NCBI RefSeq assembly: GCF_014649815.1
Contig: NZ_BMTT01000002.1
Location: 682,001 to 746,000 of the forward strand
Length of the DNA: 64,000 nt
Reading direction: 5' to 3'
DNA from: Streptomyces mutabilis
Lineage (GTDB): Bacteria > Actinomycetota > Actinomycetes > Streptomycetales > Streptomycetaceae
Shown: in pieces, positions 32,933 to 46,430 of the stretch
How the letters are laid out: every line of letters starts with the position of its first letter
How positions within the stretch are numbered: position 1 is the first letter of the stretch
Notes under the pieces: model-generated
The model's input: only the letters and a program-made list of their open reading frames with translations
Told to the model about the DNA's origin: nothing
The model's database searches: none
Made by a program: the position numbers and the translations under genes

Positions 32933-34714
32933 TCAGTCCTTCTTCGCGTGCCAGACCGTGAGATCGGCGTTGAGGAAGGCGAGTTCCGGCACTGCGGTCG
33001 ACTTCGTCTGGACGACGAGCAGCGCGATGTCCCCGTTGCGGTGCCGGACGCAGATCTCCGTGCCGGCCGACGCCGCGGCCAGCTGGACACGGTGGCTCCT
33101 CTGGCCGGCCGTCATCAGGTCGCAGTGCTCGTACGTGGCACCCGGCTCGCCGAACATCAGCGTGAAGACGCTGGTGTCGCTCTCCAGCGCGCAGCCGACG
33201 TCCTCGCAGTCGAAGCGGATGTCCCCCTTGCGGTCCTCGCGCGTCTTCCCGTCGCTGAGGCTCAGTGAGGTGTCCGCGTCCACCGACCGGGGGCCGTAGG
33301 CGCGGGCTGGCGGCGTCGCCGTCCCGGCGGCGGAGCCGTCGGCCACCGATCCGGACGTGGCCGACGGGTCGGTCCCCCGTGCGGTCGACGGACCCGACCC
33401 CGTCGCGGCGGCCGATCCGGACTCACCGTCCCCGGGCGCGGACGACTCGTCCGCCTCCGCCCCCGTCCAGGGTGCTCCGGACGCCGCCGCGTCCCGGGCG
33501 CGGTCCCGGACGCCGTCCCACGCCACGTCCAGGACGGTCCACGCCGCCGTGATCACGAGCCCGCCCGCGGCCAGGGCGGCGGCCGCGATCAGGGCGACGC
33601 GTCTCCTGCGGCGCCTTCGTTCCTCCGGCCCGGCCGGCCGCTGCGGCGCGGTCGTGCCGTACGGACCGGCGGGCCACTGGGCGGCGCCCGGCGACCGTGC
33701 CGCACCCCGCCCCTGTGCGGTGGCGGGTCCCTGCGGGACGGCCACCGGTTGCGGGGCGGTCCACGGCCGCGTGTGCGCCGCGGTGCGATCCGGTGCCGGC
33801 TCCGGGGCCGGAGCGGGCGGCGGCACCGTCACTTCCGGCCCGGCGACCGCCCGCCAGACATCCGGCCCGCTCCCTGCCCCGACGTCCCGTCCCAGTTCCC
33901 GTCGGCACCACTCGACGACCTCCGCCGCGGTGGCCCGCTCCCCGGGGTCGGCGGCCATGCACCGGGCGATCAGCGGGCGGAGCCGCTCGGGCAGCCCCGA
34001 CAGGTCGGGTTCGGAGTGCACGATCCGGTACAGCACGCTGACCGCGGGCCCGTCCCCGTAGAGCGGTTCCCCCAGTGCGGCGAACGCGGCCGTCTGGCCG
34101 AGCGAGAAGATGTCCGTGGCCGCCGTGACGTCGCCCCCGGACGCCTGCTCGGGCGCCATGTACTGGGGCGTTCCGATGGCGGTGCCCGTGGCGGTGTGCG
34201 CGGTGCTGTCGGCGGCGACCGAGATGCCGAAGTCGATGACGCGGGGCCCGTCGGAGGCGAGCAGCACGTTCGACGGCTTCAGGTCGCGGTGCACGATCCC
34301 CGCGCCGTGGATGGCCTGCAGCGCCTCGGCGACCCCCGCCATCAGCCACAGCACCGCCCCCACCGGCAGCGGGCCGCCCCGGGCGACGACGTCCGACAGG
34401 GCGGGGCCCGGCACGTACAGCGTGGCCAGCCAGGGCGGGGTGCCGTCCGCGTCGGCGTCGATCAGTTCGGCGGTGTAGGCGCCCTTCACCTTCCGGGCCG
34501 ACTTGATCTCCCGGCCGAAACGCCGCCGGAAGGTCGGGTCGTCGGCCAGTTCGGACCGTACGACCTTGATGGCCACCGGGCGGCCGCCCTGGGTGTGCGA
34601 AAGGTAGACCCGCCCCATGCCGCCGGCGCCGAGCCGGGCGGCCAGGCGGTAGCCGCCCACCGCGTGTGGATCGTCGTCCTGCAAAGGCTGGAAGACGTCG
34701 GCCGTGTGGTTCAT
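32933..34714 (-). CDS. Membrane-anchored serine/threonine protein kinase (PknB-like)
   Basis: 593 residues. The kinase domain spans about 18-275: glycine loop LGAGGMGRVYLS, VAIKVVRSE (catalytic Lys), IVHRDLKPSNVLL, DFGISV and APEQASGG are all intact. A Pro-rich juxtamembrane segment, one membrane helix (about 375-397), and an extracytoplasmic domain with four cysteines (CEDVGCAL, HCDLM, ICVRH) follow; no PASTA repeats. GGGAGGG lies 7 nt before the ATG at 34714. Substrates unknown; the threonine-rich repeat protein at 8228 is a speculative one. Confidence 0.92.
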   Translation of the reverse strand: MNHTADVFQPLQDDDPHAVGGYRLAARLGAGGMGRVYLSHTQGGRPVAIKVVRSELADDPTFRRRFGREIKSARKVKGAYTAELIDADADGTPPWLATLYVPGPALSDVVARGGPLPVGAVLWLMAGVAEALQAIHGAGIVHRDLKPSNVLLASDGPRVIDFGISVAADSTAHTATGTAIGTPQYMAPEQASGGDVTAATDIFSLGQTAAFAALGEPLYGDGPAVSVLYRIVHSEPDLSGLPERLRPLIARCMAADPGERATAAEVVEWCRRELGRDVGAGSGPDVWRAVAGPEVTVPPPAPAPEPAPDRTAAHTRPWTAPQPVAVPQGPATAQGRGAARSPGAAQWPAGPYGTTAPQRPAGPEERRRRRRRVALIAAAALAAGGLVITAAWTVLDVAWDGVRDRARDAAASGAPWTGAEADESSAPGDGESGSAAATGSGPSTARGTDPSATSGSVADGSAAGTATPPARAYGPRSVDADTSLSLSDGKTREDRKGDIRFDCEDVGCALESDTSVFTLMFGEPGATYEHCDLMTAGQRSHRVQLAAASAGTEICVRHRNGDIALLVVQTKSTAVPELAFLNADLTVWHAKKD

Positions 34715-34804
34715 CGGTTCCCTCCCCATGATCCCGATGAGATGACCCGTCCGCAGCCTATGCGGTGCGGTCGAACGCCGGTCCGGCCGGGGCGGCGCTC
34801 GTGA

Positions 34805-35815
34805 TCAGTTCCCCGGGTGCAGGTCCGGGGCCGCCTTCGCCCGCCCACGTCCCATCTGGGTCCGCACCGCCCCCATGCTCGCCGCGATGACGAGTGCGAT
34901 GGCGGCGGCCTGGGTCGCGGACAGGGCCTGGTCGAGGACGAGGAAACCGGCCGCCGCGGCGATGGCGGGCTCCAGACTCATGAGGATGGCGAAGGTGGGG
35001 GCCGGCAGGCGGCGCAGGGCGAGGAGTTCGAGGGTGTACGGCAGTACGGAGGAGAGCAGCGCGACCCCGGCGCCCAGCGCCAGCGTCATCGGGTCGATCA
35101 GCTCGGCGCCCGACTCGGCGATGCCCAGCGGCAGGAACAGCACCGCACCGACCGCCATCGCGAGGGCCAGCCCGTCGGCCTGCGGGAAACGGCGGCCGGT
35201 GCGGGCGCTGAAGAGGATGTACGCCGCCCACATGACCCCCGCCGCGAGCGCGTAGGCGGCACCGACCGGGTCGAGGCCGTCGAAGCCGCCGCCGCTGAGC
35301 AGGAAGACGCCGGCCAGGGCGAGCCCGGCCCAGACCAGGTTGACCGCGCGCCGCGAGGCGAAGACGGACAGGGCGAGCGGGCCGAGCACCTCCAGGGTGA
35401 CGGCGGGGCCGAGGGGGATGCGGTCGACGGCCTGGTAGAAGAGGCCGTTCATGCCGGCCATGGCGATGCCGAAGACGACGACCGTGCCCCAGTCGGCCCG
35501 CGAGTACCCGCGCAGGCGGGGCCGGCAGACGAGCAGCAGCACGACGGCGGCGACCGCCAGCCGCAGCGTCACCACGCCGAGCGCACCGGCCCGCGGCATC
35601 AGGCTCACCGCCAGCGCGGCACCGAACTGCACGGACAGACCGCCGGCCAGGACGAGACCGACGGGCCCGAGGGACCCCCACCGCCCGCCCTGCGCGCCGT
35701 CCGGCGCGGGGGACCGGCCGGTGGCCTGACCGGTGGCGGGCGCTGCCCCGGGGCCCGCCGTGGAGGCGGGGGCGGCCGGGGTGGGGGTGCCGGGGGTAGC
35801 GCTGGGGGTACTCAC
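34805..35815 (-). CDS. EamA/DMT-family transporter
   Basis: 336 residues. After a disordered Pro/Ala/Thr-rich N-terminus (1-48) come ten membrane helices forming two EamA repeats (LEVLGPLALSVFASRR; TFAILMSLEPAIAAAAGFLVL), as in RhtA-type threonine/homoserine or drug/metabolite exporters. GTG at 35815 with GGAG upstream. Divergent from the Nudix gene (195 bp), where no operator is obvious. Substrate unknown. Confidence 0.9.
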   Translation of the reverse strand: MSTPSATPGTPTPAAPASTAGPGAAPATGQATGRSPAPDGAQGGRWGSLGPVGLVLAGGLSVQFGAALAVSLMPRAGALGVVTLRLAVAAVVLLLVCRPRLRGYSRADWGTVVVFGIAMAGMNGLFYQAVDRIPLGPAVTLEVLGPLALSVFASRRAVNLVWAGLALAGVFLLSGGGFDGLDPVGAAYALAAGVMWAAYILFSARTGRRFPQADGLALAMAVGAVLFLPLGIAESGAELIDPMTLALGAGVALLSSVLPYTLELLALRRLPAPTFAILMSLEPAIAAAAGFLVLDQALSATQAAAIALVIAASMGAVRTQMGRGRAKAAPDLHPGN

Positions 35816-36010
35816 GGGTGCTCCGGGACGGTCAGCGGGACGGGTTCGTTCATCGAGCTGTACGGCACGGTCCACAGTAGTGGACCAGGACAGGCGCGTA
35901 CTCCTGCCATGCAACTGTCGGGGGCGGGGAACGCCGCTGTCAACGGACATCCGATCCGTGGGCGCCCTCCCCCGGATCGGCCCGCCCGCCGAGGAGGTAG
36001 CGTCCGCCCT

Positions 36011-36463
36011 GTGAGACGACTCATTGCCCGCCTGTGGCGCGTCCTGCGCCCGGTCCAGAGCCGTGTGATGTGGCTGCTGCACACGAAGTACGTGGTCGGC
36101 GTGACCGGCGTGGTGCGCGACGACCGGGGCCGGGTCCTGCTGCTGAAGCACCGGATGTGGCCGCCGGGCCGCCAGTGGGGGCTGCCGAGCGGCTTCGCGC
36201 GCAAGGGTGAGGACTTCCGGCGGACGGTGGTCCGCGAGGTGCGGGAGGAGACCGGCCTCGATGTGGAGGTGGGCCGCCTGGTCATGCTGAACAGCGGCCT
36301 GCGCACCCGCCTGGAGGTGGCCTACGAGGCCCGTCTGCTCGGCGGTGATCTGCGCATCGACCCGCTCGAGATCCTGGAGGCCCGCTGGTGCCGACCGGAC
36401 GACCTGCCCGAGGACGTCCAACCGGTGTGCCGTCCGCTGGTGCGGGGCGAGACGGCTGCCTGA
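36011..36463 (+). CDS. Nudix hydrolase
   Basis: 150 residues. The Nudix box GFARKGEDFRRTVVREVREETG is essentially complete (G-x5-E-x7-R-E-x2-E-E-x-G). A basic N-terminal helix (RRLIARLWRVLRPVQSRVMW) is typical of a streptomycete subgroup. The substrate (nucleoside diphosphate linked to X) cannot be told. The -10 box TAGCGT (35998-36003) lies 7 nt before the GTG, implying a leaderless mRNA. Confidence 0.9.
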   Translation: MRRLIARLWRVLRPVQSRVMWLLHTKYVVGVTGVVRDDRGRVLLLKHRMWPPGRQWGLPSGFARKGEDFRRTVVREVREETGLDVEVGRLVMLNSGLRTRLEVAYEARLLGGDLRIDPLEILEARWCRPDDLPEDVQPVCRPLVRGETAA

Positions 36464-36552
36464 ATCGCTTTCGCAGGACGTGTCGAAAGCGCCGGCCCCC
36501 GATCGACGCAAGGGTGAAGGCAGCACACTCCACCACCCCGGGAGCACCCCCC

Positions 36553-37173
36553 ATGACCACCACCGTGACCGCGGACCTGGCCAGCACCCTCGACGGCTAC
36601 GTCGCCGGCCCGAACGTCACCCTCGACAACCCGGGCGGTGACGGCGGCGAGCCGATCTTCGCCTGGATCCACAACCTGGCGAGCTGGCGGGAACGCCAGG
36701 GCATGACCGGAGGGGTGGAGAACCGCGACTCGGAGCTGCTCCGGGAGTGGTTCGACGCCACGGGAGCGGTGGTCATGGGCCGGATGATGTACGACACGGG
36801 CGAGGAGTTCTGGGGCGAGGACCCGCCCTTCCGCACCCCGGTCTTCGTCCTCACCAACCGCCCCCGCCCCGCCCTGGTCAAGAAGGGCGGCACCACCTTC
36901 ACCTTCGTCACCGACGGCATCCACAGCGCCCTGGAGCAGGCGAAGACCGCCGCCGGAGACCGCAACGTCGACATCGCGGGCGGCGCGGACACGGTGCGGC
37001 AGTACCTCGGGGCGGGCCTCATCGACGAGCTCCAGCTCCACGTGGTCCCCACGCTCCTCGGAGCCGGACTGCGGCTCTTCGAGGGACCGGGCGCGGTCCG
37101 GCGCGACCTCGAACCGGTTCGGGTGGTGCACACTCCCCTGGCCACCCACCTGAAGTACCGCCTCGGGCAGTGA
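36553..37173 (+). CDS. Dihydrofolate reductase/RibD C-terminal family reductase
   Basis: 206 residues. N-terminal strand TADLASTLDGYVAGP, NADPH-binding GAVVMGRMMYDTG, VFVLTNRPRP, and the RibD-C terminal signature VDIAGGADTVRQYLGAGLIDELQLHVVPTLLGAG (partly quoted) identify the family. These are small NADPH-dependent reductases of unknown substrate, not folate-specific enzymes. GGGAG precedes the ATG. It converges on, and its 3' end abuts, the degenerate FG-GAP gene. Confidence 0.9.
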   Translation: MTTTVTADLASTLDGYVAGPNVTLDNPGGDGGEPIFAWIHNLASWRERQGMTGGVENRDSELLREWFDATGAVVMGRMMYDTGEEFWGEDPPFRTPVFVLTNRPRPALVKKGGTTFTFVTDGIHSALEQAKTAAGDRNVDIAGGADTVRQYLGAGLIDELQLHVVPTLLGAGLRLFEGPGAVRRDLEPVRVVHTPLATHLKYRLGQ

Positions 37174-37199
37174 TCCGGAGAGCGGCCGACGACGGCAGC

Positions 37200-38684
37200 C
37201 GCCTCGTCCGGGCCACCTTCGGCGGACGGCCCGTCGCCCGTGCCGGGCGACAGCCACGCGGAGCCGTCGGCCGCGTCGCCGCCCAGCTCGGCCACCACCA
37301 GCTCGGCACGGCGGTCGCCGTCCAGGTCGGTGAGGGCCACCGCCGAGCCGAAGCCCGTTCGCTCGCCCGAGCCGGGGAAGGTGCCGCCTTCGAAGACCCG
37401 GGCGCCCTCGCCGGTCAGTCCGTCCGGGCCGCCCGCCGGGAACAGCACCTGCTCGGGGCCCGGTTCGGCGTACGGGTCCCATCGCGGCGCCCCGGCCGCC
37501 GAGTCCGCGTATCCGTCACCGTTCACGTCCCCGGTGTCCAGGGAGATGAAGCCGGCGTCCTCGTCCTGGGGCTCCTCGCCGGGCACGCCCGGCGTGTCGC
37601 GGTCGATCGTCGTCCTGCGCTTGCTCGGCCCCGATTCCGACCCGTACACCACCGTCACCGAGCCGCGGCTCGCGTCGCCGCCCCGGGGGCTGAGGACCAG
37701 GTCGCCGCAGCCGTCGCCGTCCACGTCACCGACGGCCGCCGTCGCCGCGTCGGGGAGGTCCGCTCCGTCGGGCTGGGTGAGACCGTTCGGGCCGCCCTCG
37801 AAGTAGCCGACCGGCCATGGCGTCTAGGACCAAGTGGCGTCCGGCGACCAGGCGTCGTGGACGGTCACCAGCTCGTCGGCGCCGTCGCCGTCGAGGTCCC
37901 CGGCGACGAGGTCGACGTAGTTCGCGGAGTCGACGTTCCCCGCGGGCCGGCGCGGGGCCGGGACGGCGGCCGTCTCCGCCGGGGTGCCGTCCCTCTCGAA
38001 CGGCCCCTTGAGCAGCCCCTTCCCGGAGCCCAGCCCGAGACCGGATCGGTGTGCCCGTCGCCGTCGAAGTCACCCGCGGCGAGCTGCTCGTCCAGGATCG
38101 GGTCGATGTCCCAGGAGACGTGACTGGTGTCCGTCCCCGGCACCCGGGTGGCGCGGGACAGCCCCGGTCGCCGAGCCCCACATGACGATCACGCTCGGCC
38201 TCCAGTCGAAGACGGCGGCGGCGAGGTCGGTGTACCCGTCCTCGTCGAGGTCGCGGGCGACCACGTCGGACCCGAAGAAGCTCTCGTCTCGGTTCTTCCC
38301 CGGTATGCCGGGGTCGTCCTGCGTGAGGTGCTGACAGCGTGTCGGCCCCGTCCCGTCCCCCTCCCCGTACGCCACCTCGATGCTGCCGCCTCCGGCCCCG
38401 CCCTCCACGTCCCCCTGCGAGCCGAAGGCCAGGTCGGGGTGACCGTCCCCGTCGAAGTCGGCGGCGGGGGTGGTCTCGGACGCGGGCCGCTGTGTCACCG
38501 GCGCGGTGCCGTGCACCGAGGTCCGGCAGTCGTGCGGCGCTGTGACGTCGGTCGCGGAGTCGCCCGCGATCACCGCACCCGTGACGGCGGCCAGCGCGAC
38601 AAGGGCCGCACCGCCCACCACGAACCACTCCCGCTCACCGACGCGCCGCCGCGCCCCTCCCCCTCGACCACCCGAACCGTCCAT
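37200..38684 (-). pseudogene. FG-GAP/integrin-like repeat protein, multiply frameshifted
   Basis: The start (ATG at 38684) encodes a cytoplasmic tail, a membrane/signal helix (VVGGAALVALAAVTGAVIAG) and a series of Ca-binding FG-GAP elements: DFDGDGHPDLAFGS, DLDEDGYTDLAAAVF, DFDGDGHTDPVSG, DLDGDGADELVTV, DVDGDGCGDLVLS, DVNGDGYADSAAG, DLDGDRRAELVVAE. These lie in different reading frames: shifts occur near 38165 (one extra G in a G-run) and 38035, and a TAG plus shift near 37824. The last repeat runs without a natural end into the 3' end of the reductase gene. Normally a secreted or surface beta-propeller protein. Confidence 0.8.
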
Positions 38685-38721
38685 ACAGACATCACGCAGC
38701 GGCTGTCCGGCACGGTTCCGG

Positions 38722-38983
38722 TCAAGCCGGGTCGGCGCCACTGCCTCCCGGCCGCTCGGCGACGAAGGAACCGAGGCCGACCTCGGCCCGGATCAGCCCT
38801 TCCGCCTTGAGGTGGGCCAGCGCCTTCTGCGCAGTCGAGGCGGCAATGCCGAACTCGGCCGACAGCTCGACCACCGATGGAACCCGGCTGCCCACGGAGT
38901 AGGTGCCGTCAGCGATACGCGCCTCAATGGCAGCGGCGACCTGCCGCCAGACGGGCCGGGTGCGTGTCGAGCTCGGGAGTCAT
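38722..38983 (-). pseudogene. GntR-family (short, YtrA-like) regulator with a one-base frameshift
   Basis: From the ATG at 38983 translation begins MTPELDTHPA and stops after 19 codons. Shifting by one base after the eighth codon gives a complete winged-helix domain (RPVWRQVAAAIEARIADGTY ... VPSVVELSAEFGIAASTAQK ... GLIRAEVGLGSFVAE) ending at the TGA at 38722. The total length is one base more than a multiple of three, so a single inserted C in the CCCGG run near 38960 is sufficient. Palindromic repeats that could be its operator lie just upstream (39001-39033). Confidence 0.75.
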
Positions 38984-39000
38984 GCGGTGGACGCTAATAC

Positions 39001-39033
39001 GGCGCGGTAGACCGCGCGACCGCGGTAGACCGC
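39001..39033. promoter_or_regulatory. Tandem GCGGT-AG-ACCGC palindromes, candidate GntR operator
   Basis: GCGCGGT-AG-ACCGCGC (39001-39016) is followed by CGCGGT-AG-ACCGCG (39020-39033). Both share the same core and their centres are 18 bp apart. They lie between the divergent GntR remnant (start 38983) and the small gene at 39121, the expected place for an autoregulatory operator. Confidence 0.5.
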
Positions 39034-39120
39034 GCTGGCTACTCCAGATGAATGCCCCCGCGACGGGTGGAGCCGTCCGGGGGCGCGGCCACCAGCTGAG
39101 ACCCCTGAGGAGCTGATGAC

Positions 39121-39372
39121 ATGCCGTACCTTATCGGCCGCCTCGTCACCTGGGCGGCCCCGCTTCTCGAACCCCGAGGCACTCACCGCCGCACCGGCCC
39201 GCGCCCGGCAACCCTCACCGCACCGCTTTCTTCGTCCACTATTGGCATCGTCCCCCTCCCCACCCACCGCAGCCCCTACGGCCTGCCCCCCACCCTCGAC
39301 GGCACGGGCACCGTGGCCGTACGCCCGTGTGTCGTCCTCCCCGCCCCGTACGAGCTGGGGGCAGCGGCATGA
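39121..39372 (+). CDS. Small conserved hypothetical protein paired with a GntR regulator
   Basis: 83 residues. Starts MPYLIGRLVTWAAPLL and contains RGTHRRTGPRP and a C-terminal GTGTVAVRPCVVLPAPYELG. Proteins like this are recalled from many Streptomyces genomes, coupled by ATGA to a second small gene beginning MT(A/V)PREPxLLPWSxPEGKP, next to a GntR gene. All three parts are recognisable here, but only this one is intact. TGAGGAG precedes the ATG. Function unknown. Confidence 0.65.
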   Translation: MPYLIGRLVTWAAPLLEPRGTHRRTGPRPATLTAPLSSSTIGIVPLPTHRSPYGLPPTLDGTGTVAVRPCVVLPAPYELGAAA

Positions 39373-39530
39373 CGGCACCGCGCGAACCCCGCCTGCTCCC
39401 CTGGTCCGGACCCGAGGGCAAGCCCGACTGTGTTCACGCCTTCTTCGAACTCCACCTGCGCGGCATCCCCCAGCCTCTGCTCGACGGCCCCACGGCGTCC
39501 CGCCCCGAGGTCGAGTTCCACCGGCCATGG
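39369..39530 (+). pseudogene. Second small protein of the pair, truncated after 19 residues
   Basis: The ATG overlaps the stop of the preceding gene (ATGA at 39369-39372) and encodes MTAPREPRLLPWSGPEGKP, the conserved start of the partner protein. The remainder (DCVHAFFELHLRGIPQPLL ...) no longer resembles that family, and the frame stays open antisense into the oxidoreductase gene. A deletion just after 39425 is likely. The origin of the joined 39426-39530 segment is not recognised. Confidence 0.5.
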
Positions 39531-39536
39531 CCTCCG

Positions 39537-43628
<4,092 letters not shown>

Positions 43629-43701
43629 CGCGACACGCTCGCAGTACGACGGTGAGGGGCGCCCGGCGATCAGCCGGGCGCCCCTCACTGCTCCCCCGCG
43701 C

Positions 43702-44526
43702 CTACCGGCTGAGCCGCTGGAAGCGTCGCACTGCCAGCGGCAGGAAGATCGCCGTCAGCACCACCGGCCACACCCCCGCCATCAGCAGCGCGTGCTGCTC
43801 GACCCAGGAGTCGCCGCCGCCGACCGGCGTGCCGAACAGCTCGCGGGCCGCCGCGGCCGTGGAGGAGATCGGGTTCCAGGCGGCCACCCAGCCCAGCCAG
43901 TCCGGCATGAGCTGCGGGGCGACGAAGATGCTGGAGATCATCGTCAGCGGGAACGCGACCGCGAACAGGCCGCCCGCCGCCTCCGGGTTGGGGACGAGGA
44001 GCCCCAGCCACACGCCGATCCAGATCAGCGCGAACCGCAGCCACAGCAGCAGTCCGAACGCGGCCAGGAATCCCCAGCCGCCGTCCGGCCGCCAGCCCAT
44101 GGCCAACGCCGTCAGCATCATGATGGCCAGCTCGGCGCAGGCGACGACCAGATCCGTGACCCCCCGCCCGGCCACCACCGCCGACGACGACATCGGCATG
44201 GAGCGGAACCGGTCGATGACGCCCTTCGTGGAGTCGTGGACGACTACCGTCGCGGTGTTGATGAACCCGAAGGCCATGGTCATCACGAACATGCCCGGCA
44301 TCAGGAAGTCCTTGTAGTCCCCGCCGCCGGGCACGGTCATCGCGCTGCCGAAGACATAGCCGTAGAGGAGGACGGACAGGATCGGGAAACCCAGCTGCCA
44401 GGCGATGTTGACGGGCTGGCGCTGGTAGTGGGTCAGGCCGCGGCGGACTATGTTGCCGCAGTCGGCGAGGAGCCAGTACAGCCGGCCGCGCTCGGGCGGG
44501 GCCGGCGTCAGGTCGAGGGCGCTCAT
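43702..44526 (-). CDS. DrrB-type ABC-2 transporter permease
   Basis: 274 residues, six membrane segments. The cytoplasmic loop [22 protein letters not shown] and the [13 protein letters not shown] motif mark the DrrB family. The ATG at 44526 overlaps the ATPase stop (ATGA). With the ATPase it forms a second drug-type exporter in this window, controlled by the divergent TetR gene. Substrate unknown. Confidence 0.93.
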   Translation of the reverse strand: MSALDLTPAPPERGRLYWLLADCGNIVRRGLTHYQRQPVNIAWQLGFPILSVLLYGYVFGSAMTVPGGGDYKDFLMPGMFVMTMAFGFINTATVVVHDSTKGVIDRFRSMPMSSSAVVAGRGVTDLVVACAELAIMMLTALAMGWRPDGGWGFLAAFGLLLWLRFALIWIGVWLGLLVPNPEAAGGLFAVAFPLTMISSIFVAPQLMPDWLGWVAAWNPISSTAAAARELFGTPVGGGDSWVEQHALLMAGVWPVVLTAIFLPLAVRRFQRLSR

Positions 44527-45533
44527 GCCGCCACCGCGTCCTTCTCCGCGGCGTCCGCACGGTCCGCACGGTCCGTGCGGTCCGTGCGGTCCGTGCGGTG
44601 TCCGGTCAGGCGCAGGAACACGTCGTCGAGGCTCGGCCTGCGCAGCCCGATGTCCTCCACCCGGACACCTTCGTCCTGGAGGGTGCGCGCCACCTCGGTC
44701 AGGGCCGACACCCGGTCGGTGACCGGGGCGTGCACGCGCAGCGTCCCCTCGTCGGTCTCGGGTTCGCCCTCGCAGACCCGGGCGACCGTCTTCACCACCC
44801 GCCCGATCTCGGACCGCTCGGCCACGACGACCTCGATCCGGTCGCCGCCGACCAGGTTCTTCAGCCCGTCCGGGGTGTCGTCGGCGATGGCCCGGCCCCG
44901 GTCGATGACGGTGATGCGGGACGCCAGCTTGTCCGCCTCCTCCAGGTACTGCGTGGTCAGCAGCACGGTCGTGCCGCTCGCCACCAGCGACCGGACCGAG
45001 TCCCAGACCTCGCCCCGGCTGCGCGGGTCCAGACCCGTGGTCGGCTCGTCCAGGAACAGCACGGACGGGGCGAGGATCATCGACGCGGCGAGGTCGAGAC
45101 GCCGCCGCATGCCGCCGCTGTACTTGCCGACGCCCCGGTCGGCGGCGTCGGTCAGGTCGAACTGCTCCAGCAGCTCGACGGCGCGCGCCCGCGCCCGCCT
45201 GCCGCCCAGGTGGAACAGCCGCCCGAACATCTCCAGGTTCTGCCGGCCGGTCAGCACCTCGTCCACGGCCGCGTACTGGCCGGTCAGGCCGATCCGCGCC
45301 CGTACTTCCCGCGCCTGCCGGGCGACGTCGAGGCCGGCCACCTCGGCCCGTCCCCCGTCCAGCCGGATCAGCGTGGACAGGATGCGCACGGCCGTGGTCT
45401 TGCCCGCGCCGTTCGGCCCCAGCAGCCCGTGCACGGTGCCCTCGCGGACGGCCAGGTCGAAGCCGTCGAGGGCGCGTTTGTCGCCGTACCGCTTCTCCAG
45501 CCCCTCGGCCCGTACCGCGTGCCCGTCGCTCAT
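44523..45533 (-). CDS. DrrA-type ABC transporter ATP-binding protein
   Basis: 336 residues. Walker [13 protein letters not shown], signature [12 protein letters not shown], Walker [14 protein letters not shown], and the DrrA C-terminal [14 protein letters not shown] are intact. The extreme C-terminus carries a [15 protein letters not shown] run encoded by a 9-nt tandem repeat. AAGGGGG precedes the ATG at 45533. The promoter region is shared with the divergent TetR gene. Confidence 0.94.
   Translation of the reverse strand: MSDGHAVRAEGLEKRYGDKRALDGFDLAVREGTVHGLLGPNGAGKTTAVRILSTLIRLDGGRAEVAGLDVARQAREVRARIGLTGQYAAVDEVLTGRQNLEMFGRLFHLGGRRARARAVELLEQFDLTDAADRGVGKYSGGMRRRLDLAASMILAPSVLFLDEPTTGLDPRSRGEVWDSVRSLVASGTTVLLTTQYLEEADKLASRITVIDRGRAIADDTPDGLKNLVGGDRIEVVVAERSEIGRVVKTVARVCEGEPETDEGTLRVHAPVTDRVSALTEVARTLQDEGVRVEDIGLRRPSLDDVFLRLTGHRTDRTDRTDRADRADAAEKDAVAA
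44553..44600. repeat. 9-nt tandem repeat, about five copies, inside the DrrA 3' end
   Basis: GTCCGCACG is repeated twice and GTCCGTGCG three times in direct succession on the plus strand, giving the TDR/ADR tripeptide repeats at the DrrA C-terminus on the minus strand. It keeps the reading frame, so copy number can vary without disrupting the gene. Confidence 0.75.
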
Positions 45534-45556
45534 GGTCGGTCCCCCTTTCACTCCAC

Positions 45557-45600
45557 AACTGAGTACACCGTACCCGTTTGCGCGTACGCCGTACCCAGTT
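45557..45600. promoter_or_regulatory. Operator region between divergent tetR and drrAB
   Basis: AACTGAGTAC (45557-45566) and GTACCCAGTT (45591-45600) are inverted repeats with 9 of 10 positions matched. Between them GTACACCGTACCC and GTACGCCGTACCC form an internal direct repeat. The whole element occupies most of the 93-bp gap between the two start codons, so binding would cover both promoters. Confidence 0.6.
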
Positions 45601-45614
45601 TCTGTCCGCGCACC

Positions 45615-45620
45615 TAGACT
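45615..45620 (+). promoter_or_regulatory. -10 box of a leaderless tetR transcript
   Basis: TAGACT lies 6 nt upstream of the tetR ATG with no ribosome-binding site between; the inverted-repeat operator covers the expected -35 position. Confidence 0.5.
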
Positions 45621-45626
45621 GGCCCC

Positions 45627-46430
45627 ATGGCGAGCGGTACGGAGACCAGCGGCAGCGGTGACATCAACCGCACCCTGGAACTGTTGTGGGACAGCGGCCG
45701 GCGACCCAGCCGGGGGCCCAAGCCGGGGCTGACGCTGGAGCGGATCGTGGAGGCGGCCGTCGAGGTCGCCGACCGGGACGGGTTGGGCGCGGTCTCGATG
45801 CGCCGCATCGCCACGGAGCTGGGCACCGGCACCATGTCCCTGTACCGCTACGTCCCGGGCAAGGGCGAGCTGCTCGACCTGATGCTGGACCGCGTGCAGC
45901 GCCCCTCCGAGGACCCCGACGACCTCGGCGACGGCGACTGGCGCTCGGCGCTGGAGGCCCTCGGCCACGCCACGCTCGCCCTCTACCGCCGGCACACCTG
46001 GCTGCTGGAGGTCAACCAGTCCCGCCCGGTCCTCGGCCCGGCCGCGCTGGACGGCATGGAGAAGGTGCTCGCCCGGATCAGGCCGATGGGTCTGACCGAC
46101 CCGGAGCTGGTGTCGACGATCGTCATGATCGACGGGTACGTGGTCGGGGCCGCCCGCACGCAGGTGTACCAGGAGGAGGCGGAACGCACCTCCGGGATGA
46201 CGGACGCGCAGTTCTGGCGGGCCCAGGAGCCGGCGCTGGTGAAGGCCATGACCAGCGGGCGCTACCCCGTGCTGGCCTCCCTGTCCGAAGACGCCTTCGG
46301 CACCGGCTTCGACCACTTCGAGTTCGGGCTGCGGCGCATCCTGGACGGGCTGGAGGTGCTGGTGGCCGCGCGGCGCGCGGCGGACGGGCCGGCGACGGAC
46401 GGGTCAGCGGCCGCGGAACAGCCGTCGTAG
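45627..46430 (+). CDS. TetR-family regulator (TetR_C/tetracycline-repressor-like C-terminus)
   Basis: 267 residues. The helix-turn-helix ([18 protein letters not shown] ... [17 protein letters not shown]) follows an N-terminal extension of about 35 residues. The C-terminal ligand domain resembles TetR_C_1 proteins that control DrrAB-type exporters ([21 protein letters not shown]). It is divergent from drrAB and overlaps the convergent secreted-protein gene by 27 bp at its 3' end. It probably represses both itself and the exporter through the 45557-45600 repeat. Confidence 0.93.
   Translation: MASGTETSGSGDINRTLELLWDSGRRPSRGPKPGLTLERIVEAAVEVADRDGLGAVSMRRIATELGTGTMSLYRYVPGKGELLDLMLDRVQRPSEDPDDLGDGDWRSALEALGHATLALYRRHTWLLEVNQSRPVLGPAALDGMEKVLARIRPMGLTDPELVSTIVMIDGYVVGAARTQVYQEEAERTSGMTDAQFWRAQEPALVKAMTSGRYPVLASLSEDAFGTGFDHFEFGLRRILDGLEVLVAARRAADGPATDGSAAAEQPS

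Noticed and set aside
32656-33090. Minus-strand frame downstream of the kinase ending DFHDCAYPTCTDSSAG
   Set aside because: No start signal; it overlaps the kinase 3' end in another frame and no domain is recognised. Left as a possible vestige only.
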